Of a stretch of 64,000 nucleotides of DNA, positions 57,395 through 64,000 are shown one piece after another. Where the stretch lies: contig OX104134.1 in the NCBI GenBank assembly GCA_944470555.2, positions 8,721,248-8,785,247 on the forward strand, written 5' to 3'. A model generated the notes under the pieces. That model was given only the letters and a program-made list of their open reading frames with translations, searched no databases and had not been told where the DNA came from. Each line of letters begins with the position of its first letter. Position 1 is the stretch's first letter. The translations under genes were made by a program, and so were the position numbers. The stretch is from Heterobilharzia americana (taxonomy: Eukaryota; Platyhelminthes; Trematoda; Strigeidida; Schistosomatidae).

Positions 57395-57600
57395 GATCAA
57401 TAGTTCCCACCGGGACTTGGACTTTGAATATCTGTCGGTGAATGTCTATGCAACTTTTTGTCGGAACGGCTAACGTCATGAATCCCGTTGAGAATAACAT
57501 CACTCACTGAGAAGCAAGTACACCCAGCTGATGAGTCCCAAATAGGAAGAAATGGGCATCCTGGATTCCACTGCTAGCCACTATTCATCATTAATAATAT
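57395..57600 (+). mobile_element. Sm-alpha-like SINE copy carrying a hammerhead ribozyme
   Basis: The plus-strand order 'gaatcccgttgag', 'aacatcactcactg', 'aagtacacccag', hammerhead, 'ctggattccactgctagcc' is the reverse of the 52.7-kb copy. The tRNA-like head is poorly kept. A separate piece at 57403-57420 looks like an inverted remnant of the head. Confidence 0.65.
57519..57575 (+). ncRNA. Hammerhead ribozyme (type I, short stem III)
   Basis: Stem I CCAG 57524-57527 pairs with CTGG 57561-57564. The core CTGATGA is at 57528-57534. Stem II GTCC 57535-57538 pairs with GGA(A) 57545-57548, the last pair G-C being lost (A at 57548). The GAAA box is 57549-57552. Stem III is ATG/CAT with a GG loop (57552-57559). 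The predicted cleavage is after C57560. This is the known schistosome hammerhead layout. The weakened base of stem II and a mismatch in outer stem I suggest reduced activity. Confidence 0.75.
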
Positions 57601-60600
57601 ACCAGTGCTTCAATCTGTTATCATAGGTAATTCCTGAAAGTTAATTATGTTTTACAGATCACAAATAAATGACCATGAAAATGTTACTACTTGACTGTGT
57701 TAGTCTGCTGTCAGATAGTTGGTTAACTGTTAATAACAGTCATTTTTATCTTACTGAAGGCAAAAGATCATGTATAATCAAAATTTATCGAAAATAAGAT
57801 TCAACCTAAATTAGTTCTAGAATCTGACTGGCATGAATCAGCTGTTATTCCCATTTTGTGTATATAATCTAGAAAATTCACAGAATGAAAATATTTTCTG
57901 AAGAATTAGTATTTTGAACTGAGTGCATACCATAAGTCAGACCTAGTAGAATACAATGGTTCTATGAATACTCTGGTTCATATTGTACTCATAGTATTTG
58001 TTTCCGATAATAACCGCAATGAGTCCACTTTTCCTAAATTTAGGCCAACGATTCATTATGACCTTTTCGTCATTAATAAGCGTAAACCACAGGCTTATTT
58101 AGAATTCACATCAGGTAAAGTGGTGATGAACTAAGTTAAATGGTCATAACTGAAAGATGCTGAAAAGTTAAATGCATCTAAATGGACACTTTGAATGACC
58201 ACTTTTAATTGGCAGTACAGTATATGGTTTAGTTCATAACTGTGCATTATTTTGTTCTGACATAATTTTGCAATTAATTTCAAAGCTATTGGTTTACGTT
58301 TATGCCTGTTTGTTCTGTTTACTATGTTGGTGATGCATAGACTGTTGACTTACAATTCAGACAAAATACTCATTAACATTGTATAGTCTGTGTGTGTACA
58401 ACTAACTAAGAAGTTTATTGAGGTTACATACATACAAATTTCACCGAAAATATCGATTTCAAATAAAATCAAATCAGCCTAAATATCTGTTAGTGAATGT
58501 CTATACCCCTTTTGTTGGAACCTCAAACGTCATGAAATCTGACTGCGCACTACACCTTGTCTTTGACAATTTACCGATAACCAGATTTAAGACCTCAAAG
58601 TCTGATCAATTTCCCTAGAATATACTTCAACTGCTTCAGGCTTTACTAACTACATTTCCGCAAGTAATTCTGATAATCTATCACTTACGTATTTCATTAT
58701 TTGACTGTAAAGTTTATCTTAAGAAAATGAACAGCAAATTATACAGGTAGTGTTGTGAAACAAAACTAAGTACATTTCTTAAATTCATGTAATATTGCGG
58801 TGTGATGCTTGATGATTAAGATGTTGTTGAAACTCCATTTTTAATTATATTTTGGGCTGTTTTCTTTTGCAGGATAATCAAGGTTTACATCTGGAGATAG
58901 TGATCTAAATTATACTGCAACTGATGCCTCAGTTAACCTCAACTGTCATCTTCGTATTGTCTTTCAGTTCTATCTATTACAAAAAAAATGAATAGTTGAG
59001 ACGGCTAATATAGCAGTATTTTATGATTTCAGCCTGGTATTCATCAACTTGAATACTGAGTGCCAATTTATTATGGTACTGAGCTAAGACGTCGGTGCGT
59101 TAGAAACTTAGGTTTAACATTGTACTGAGATCAAGATTACGTCAACTGTTCACAGTGACGGGCTTTTTTATTTGTCTAATAGCGGGCGGTCATTATATGG
59201 AATATAATTTTCATGGAAAGAAGACTATAATAGATTGAAATATTTAGCTTGAAGTTTATCATTTCTAACAAACTCAAGGTTACCAATGAAGCTTTTATTT
59301 CTGCACTGGCTTTATAGGATGGTATGAGGCTTAGAACCTTATAGAATAGTAACCTGGTACCTACTCTGTTTGCACAACTAGTTCCAAAAATCATATTGCA
59401 CACAAAATCATCCTATGGAGCCACTATCGTTTCCACATCCTCAAAGTGTGACTCGCTCACTTTATGATACTCTTTCGTTCACTTTTCTAAAGGATTTGGA
59501 TAATTTATTTTTTTGCTCTAGGTTTACGCATAAGAACGAGGTGAAACGTGTAAAATCGAAGTTGTTGCTGAAGGTTCGGTTCTCAGATAAAACACATGAT
59601 TTATGCAATATATGAAAAGAAGAAAATCCCAGTTGCAGTGATCTCTTATTTCTAGCTGTTTTGTAAGACATATCTTCTTGAATGTACTACCGAAGTATTA
59701 TCCTTGAAACAATATGGTTGATCACTAGATCTTTTAAAATAAGCAAAGTCAACATGCATTAATCGTTGTAACTGCTTTTTAACCAATCTTTCCTAACTTA
59801 CACAAGACCTACAATGTCTTCAGTTCAGATTTTATTACTATTATTATTAATATCATTATCATTATTATCAATGTGGTAAACGATGTTATTAGTATTGTTC
59901 TTGAACAAAACTGCTTAGGTAAAGTCATATTCAGCTTAATGAACATTGTAATATTGTCTCACCTTAGTGGTTTCAATACCCTTCTAACAAAAGTTTCCTA
60001 ATGATAATATTGAAATTGGTTAACCCATATTTACATTATTGATCAACAGCAACACTTTGCAGTTCGATACCATGACCAAACATTATTCATTGATATGTTA
60101 TCACTAATACTGACAGTGTCAATCCATAAATTAGTCATTTCAAATTACGAAATTCACTTACTAATTCAGACTCGTCTTAGTAAACGACGAAAAGCAGTGC
60201 TGTCTTGTTATTTACGACTATCGTTGCCTTATATGACAAGAAATGAGAAAATTGTGGCTGTTTACATTAGTAAGAGAATTCTGTCAGTAATGGGCCTTCA
60301 GCAAAAGACAAAACCAATCCGGCTTTCGAAATGGCTGTGGTAGAAAAATATTAAGTGTTTTCAAGTAGATGGTAATTGTGGTGAGTAGTTTAAGAACACC
60401 TTTCAATAATTCTCTGAAATATTAGTTAAAAATGCACCATACAGCTCACTAAGTGGATGTGATCGTAGTAACTGGCAAGATTTCACTGAAAAACTCTGTC
60501 CAACATCAGAGGAATGAAAGACTGATTACTCATGTAAACTTAATGACTGAATTTGTGTGAAAACGGAAATTAGCATAAGTATTTCGACCATAATAATAAT

Positions 60601-60880
60601 TTCTTGTAACTTGAATAAACGAGCTACGAATACTATTGTGGGTCAATTTTAAGCACAATTGACAAGCATATTCGAATGACAGTTAGAAATTCAAGAAACT
60701 AGTATAAATATTATGGTAGAAATTTAGAGGTTTGTTCACTTTCGGTTGCACTCATCTGTTTATGATCTTCATTGAATATTAGGAACACTAAGTCCGTCCA
60801 GACAAATGAATGACACAACAGTCGAAAGTCAGACCTAATTCTTGGAAACAAAGCAGTTTAATATGACTTCATTGTGGGTA
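57601..60880. other. Long stretch without a supported gene
   Basis: AT-rich sequence. Frames at 58418-58618, 59415-59615 and 60095-60343 (plus) are open but unrecognised. 58481-58534 repeats 57424-57475. A short strong acceptor-like TTTTCTTTTGCAG ends at 58872, without a convincing exon after it. Confidence 0.35.
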
Positions 60881-60884
60881 GTAG

Positions 60885-61010
60885 TCAAATTCATCAGCTG
60901 GACTTACGTGCACACTACAGAGTGGTAGTTTTCCTACTGGGACTCGAACCTCGTATCCATCCTTCAAACTCCAAAGCGTTGTCTACTAGGCCACTAAAGT
61001 ACAGTTTTCA
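60885..61010 (-). mobile_element. Sm-alpha-like SINE, truncated inside the hammerhead
   Basis: Minus-strand order: A-box-like TGGCCTAGTAGACAACG (about 60993-60977), a perfect B box GGTTCGAGTCC (about 60949-60939), 'ctctgtagtgtgcacgtaagtccag', then CTGATGA (complement of 60897-60903), where similarity stops. The hammerhead lacks stem II and the rest, so it is only a 5' half. Confidence 0.65.
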
Positions 61011-61880
61011 TCTCTTGTTCAACGGGTATTAGGTCAATCAATTTGACCCAGTATATCAAAGAAAAATCACAAGCATCAGCAAATAAAAATAGCAGCTGGT
61101 GACCGGAAGTCTTATTATTAGTTTGAACTATCTAGATAGCTGTGCTATGGGAGGCTTGTATTACTGAAACCCGTTCGAATCCTGGCGCGCTCGAGATTTC
61201 CATCTTACCTTCAAGCATCAGTGTGTCAGAAATCCTATTATAGAAAAGGTAAATTGATGGGACTACAAGTAAAGCCAAGTTATGATAGATTTATGTATTA
61301 TCAAAAGGAGACTCAGTCTGTGACTACCAGAAATGTATAATTTCAGAAACTTACAGTCAAAATGTATGGATTTACGACTAGACGTGTTGAATTCATGTTA
61401 TCAGCAGCTTGATTAATTAAGCCACTTTGTACAGAGTTGCTTAAAACTGAAGTTGCAATACACTGGCAAAATGGGCGCTTGCATGTCATCTACTTCAAGG
61501 TTCTGTTTTAGTCAGATAAAAAGTAATGAAACCTTTTAGTTTACAAAATCTAGCATAACCTAAAGATGATTTTCAATACTGTATTCAAGACTGTTAGAAA
61601 GTGATGAATGACTTTGAGTTCAAAGTCATCAGCATTACATAACTTTAAAGCTTTTTCAGATGAAATACAGGACAATCAGCTTTCAAGTTTATCAGGCCAT
61701 TGTCAATTTCATTTTGAAAATACTCAAACAACCATTTGAAAACAGCTTATATCTTTCTCGATTATTACTGGTTCACTTTAATGTACTGTTTCATTTCTAT
61801 ACTAATACAAAACTTTGATTGGTAAGCAAGTGTGAAATATAGAACAAAACCAATGGTTATGGCAGTTATAACTGCTAACC
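61011..61880. other. Upstream region of the glycosyltransferase gene
   Basis: Non-coding. A B-box-like GTTCGAATCC at about 61171-61180 may be another small tRNA-derived fragment. No promoter could be identified. Confidence 0.35.
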
Positions 61881-62092
61881 ATGCTGCCATTCTTTGATGC
61901 TACTCAGAAGCACTCTCTCGAAAACGTAACTAACAGAATTATCAGTCATTTCAAAAGAGGTTTACTCACTATTAAATTATTCTTTTACATTTTGCTAATC
62001 ATCATGTTGATGATATCAAGTTATTTTTATTTGTCTTTCCTGATCTTCATGGACAGAATACAGGATTTTCGTCAGTTTCGGAGAACTTTATG
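61881..62092 (+). CDS. Probable Golgi type II glycosyltransferase, exon 1 (membrane anchor)
   Basis: 70 codons plus 2 nt from ATG 61881 (context ACCATGC, in-frame stop upstream) to a consensus donor TG/GTAAGC. Residues 1-30 are a short cytoplasmic tail ending in basic FKRG. About 31-55 are a hydrophobic signal anchor (IKLFFYILLIIMLMISSY). A basic, lumenal-side stretch DRIQDFRQFRRTL follows. A short tail plus one signal anchor is the layout of Golgi glycosyltransferases, and the next coding exon (63027) is a GT8-like domain. The exon ends in phase 2 while the 63027 exon is read in phase 0, so either one small exon is missing between them or the two belong to different genes. Confidence 0.5.
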
Positions 62093-63026
62093 GTAAGCCT
62101 AAAATTATTGCTTATGTCACTGATAAAAATGAAAAGGCTACAGGTTGAACAAGTGTACATATTTAAGCTATTAGCCTTGGGTTCAGCAACCCAATGGTTA
62201 TCAGGTAACTGTTGAGGGAGAGCGCAGCCTAGTACCTGTGAAAATTAAATTTCATTCAGTAGGTTGTATACATGAATCCTGCTTCAGAAACTGACTTCTG
62301 TATATTGCCTTTCAATTTCACACTGTAGGCTGTCTTCACCTAATGCAAACTTGTATCTAGCTACTTATCTGCATTCCTCCTAATAATCACTGTATAACAT
62401 ATTTAATGGTCCGTCGGAGAACAAGTAATACATGCAGTCAGGAATTACAAAACTGGAAATTGTGTTTCTCAGTTGCTTTCAGTTCATGGTGGTTCACACA
62501 GAAAATAGTAATAACGTGCGATTGAGGTTATGGGGCCCAGAGTAAGCATTCTTCGTATATGAGTCCGGAGGACCTCTAAACAGGTCTTACTGCTGCCCTG
62601 GTATGAGGCATAATGTTTTGTGATGGAACGCTTTTCCCCTTTCGTACAACCTTTTTCATATTTGACATACTTTTAGATCCAGACTTCATCTATTTGCTTC
62701 TTGACGTAACATCACCAGCCTTAAAGTTTTCTTCAAGTTTTGGTTGACCATTACGGTTACGAAATATGTTAGCTTTTCTGTCACCACTTGGATTATCACT
62801 TTTATTACCATTACTGGGTAGTTCTCATCCTACACCCTCATTACCGACTGACAAGTCACCATTCCTGCTTTATATTTTTTGTACATGCATATATAACACA
62901 AAGCTTGGTAACGATATAATCAGAAGCCGTTTACGCTTATATTTCATGACCTATTTTTCATTACTTATGGTTCAGATGGGAAAAAGCATTGGTAACAAAG
63001 AAAGTTGTTTTCTTTTAATCTTTTAG
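62093..63026. other. Intron region; possible missing small exon
   Basis: The intron runs from the donor at 62093 to a clear acceptor (TCTTTTAATCTTTTAG ending at 63026). An 86-codon frame (62766-63026) ends at that acceptor's TAG. It may contain an exon of length 3n+1 needed to fix the phase, but no borders stand out. Confidence 0.4.
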
Positions 63027-63336
63027 GCGGACAAGATTCATATCGCTTTGCTGGTCGACGGAGGACCAGGTCTATTTTACTTGGATAGTCTTCTGAAATC
63101 CATCTTCTATAATCAAGAAAGATTTAGATGTGATTTAAAAAATTGTTGCATATCAAATCTTTGTGATAGATTCACTGATAATTGTCCAAAATATGAAGAG
63201 AGAACATCACATGTTTATCCAATTACACTTCATTTGTTGACCAATAATAGATCAAGTGGTGATTTATCATATTTAATGAATATGTGGAAGATACGTGATC
63301 TGGAGTATCACTTTTATGACTGTAGTAAACATATGG
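63027..63336 (+). CDS. Probable GT8 glycosyltransferase (LARGE-like), catalytic-domain start exon
   Basis: Exon between a pyrimidine-rich acceptor (TTTTAG/GCG) and a consensus donor CATATG/GTAAGT, read in phase 0. It encodes ADKIHIALLVDGGPGLFYLD, LLKSIFYNQERFRC, a Cys-rich insert, then YPITLHLLTNNRSSGDLSYL and WKIRDLEYHFYDC. The order IH-A-LV, LLKS-FY, LH-LT..., W, FYDC matches the first strands and helices of GT8 domains such as LARGE (IHVAIV...LVKSVLF...FHLIAD...W...VDFY). GT8 enzymes transfer sugars from nucleotide donors in the Golgi lumen. The DxD motif should be in a later exon outside this window. The exon ends after 103 full codons plus one base. Confidence 0.55.
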
Positions 63337-64000
63337 TAAGTTTTGTGGATTAGTTTTTGAAAATGGTAAAAGGTGTGTGAGGTGGCATATATTTTTAAAT
63401 AGCAGTGTTATTCACATTATATTTAGGATTGAAGAAGTTTGAGTTTCACCCTGAGCACTATTTAAAGTACTTGGTTACAAGAAAAACAGGAAACCTGACG
63501 TTTCCCAAAGAAATAACTGTCTTACTTCAAGACTGTGTCATATAGGATATCTTCAGAGTTACACTTTGATATTGTCATACAATGAATTTAGTAGGTCATT
63601 ATTCTCAACTCAACAGAATAAAAAATGTAATCGGAATAAAGTTACAAAGTGCATCAACTTATAAATGAGAAATTGTACCGTAAACGCTTGAAAAGAGGTT
63701 CATTTGATCTCGTTAGTTTCATGACAAAAGTATTCAAATCATTTGGATAAGAGAACAAGGCAATGGTCACCCATTGTATCTTCGTATATCTGGCACAGTT
63801 TTTAGTCTCTTACAAAAATTAATTTGCTGTGAGGCAGATTAGGAGTGGATTTCCCCTCAGTCATGAAAACTGTATTATGAGTCACTTTCAAGAGTGAATT
63901 TAAAGACGAACCCTAGCAACAATCGAAATAACCAATTCGGTTTCTCCATTCCTACTGGAAAGGCAGCTTTTCCTGAAATACTAAAGTCTAATTGGTTATT
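63337..64000. other. Intron of the glycosyltransferase gene, right edge
   Basis: Non-coding AT-rich sequence to the window end; the gene presumably continues to the right. Confidence 0.5.

Noticed and set aside
60930..61000. tRNA gene on the minus strand
   Set aside because: Same reason: a tRNA-derived SINE head leading into a hammerhead start.

Overview
The window looks like genomic DNA of a schistosome blood fluke (Schistosoma or a close relative). The evidence is several RTE-type and CR1-type non-LTR retrotransposons of schistosome style, a gypsy remnant with a degenerate C/H cluster, tRNA-derived SINEs carrying hammerhead ribozyme motifs (the Sm-alpha type), long TA microsatellites, and a host gene whose 5' introns are only 29-154 bp long, a known schistosome trait. 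No prokaryotic, organellar or CRISPR features are seen. There is one 500-N assembly gap (8412-8911).

Layout. 1-2131: broken RTE family 'B' fragments on both strands. 2132-~7960: a nearly intact CR1-like element, with ORF1 in two frames and an ORF2 endonuclease/reverse transcriptase of about 1,030 open codons whose catalytic motifs are intact. ORF1 and ORF2 overlap at a G GGT TTT heptamer placed exactly as a -1 frameshift site should be. 8912-13367: RTE family 'A' debris and an exact 87-bp tandem duplication. 13866-17874, minus strand: the first six exons of a host gene that I cannot name; a 2.9-kb intron holds a minus-strand RTE-A copy. A 350-bp, about 99% identical inverted repeat (15781-16129 / 19001-19350) brackets the 5' end of this gene. 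19420-25412: RTE-A 5' fragments, then a long RTE-A copy interrupted by a nested RTE-B with a 14-nt target-site duplication. 27747-31830 and ~36900-42110: two decayed plus-strand CR1 elements whose ORF1 carries a PHD-like finger. 33300-35500, minus: a CR1 RT fragment and a gypsy gag-protease fragment. 45211-46120: a hairpin-forming inverted repeat around a Penelope-like GIY-YIG remnant. 46723-47470: two TA microsatellites. 47780-61010: sparse DNA with SINEs (two with recognisable hammerhead structures), an RTE-A 3' end, and broken coding fragments. 61881-63336: two exons at the 5' end of a probable Golgi type II glycosyltransferase (GT8, LARGE-like), running off the right edge.

Only two loci look like living host genes (13866-17874 minus and 61881-63336 plus). 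The rest is retrotransposon-derived, and most element copies are dead; the 2.7-7.4 kb element is the exception. Family names are by recognition of protein motifs; no database search was run.
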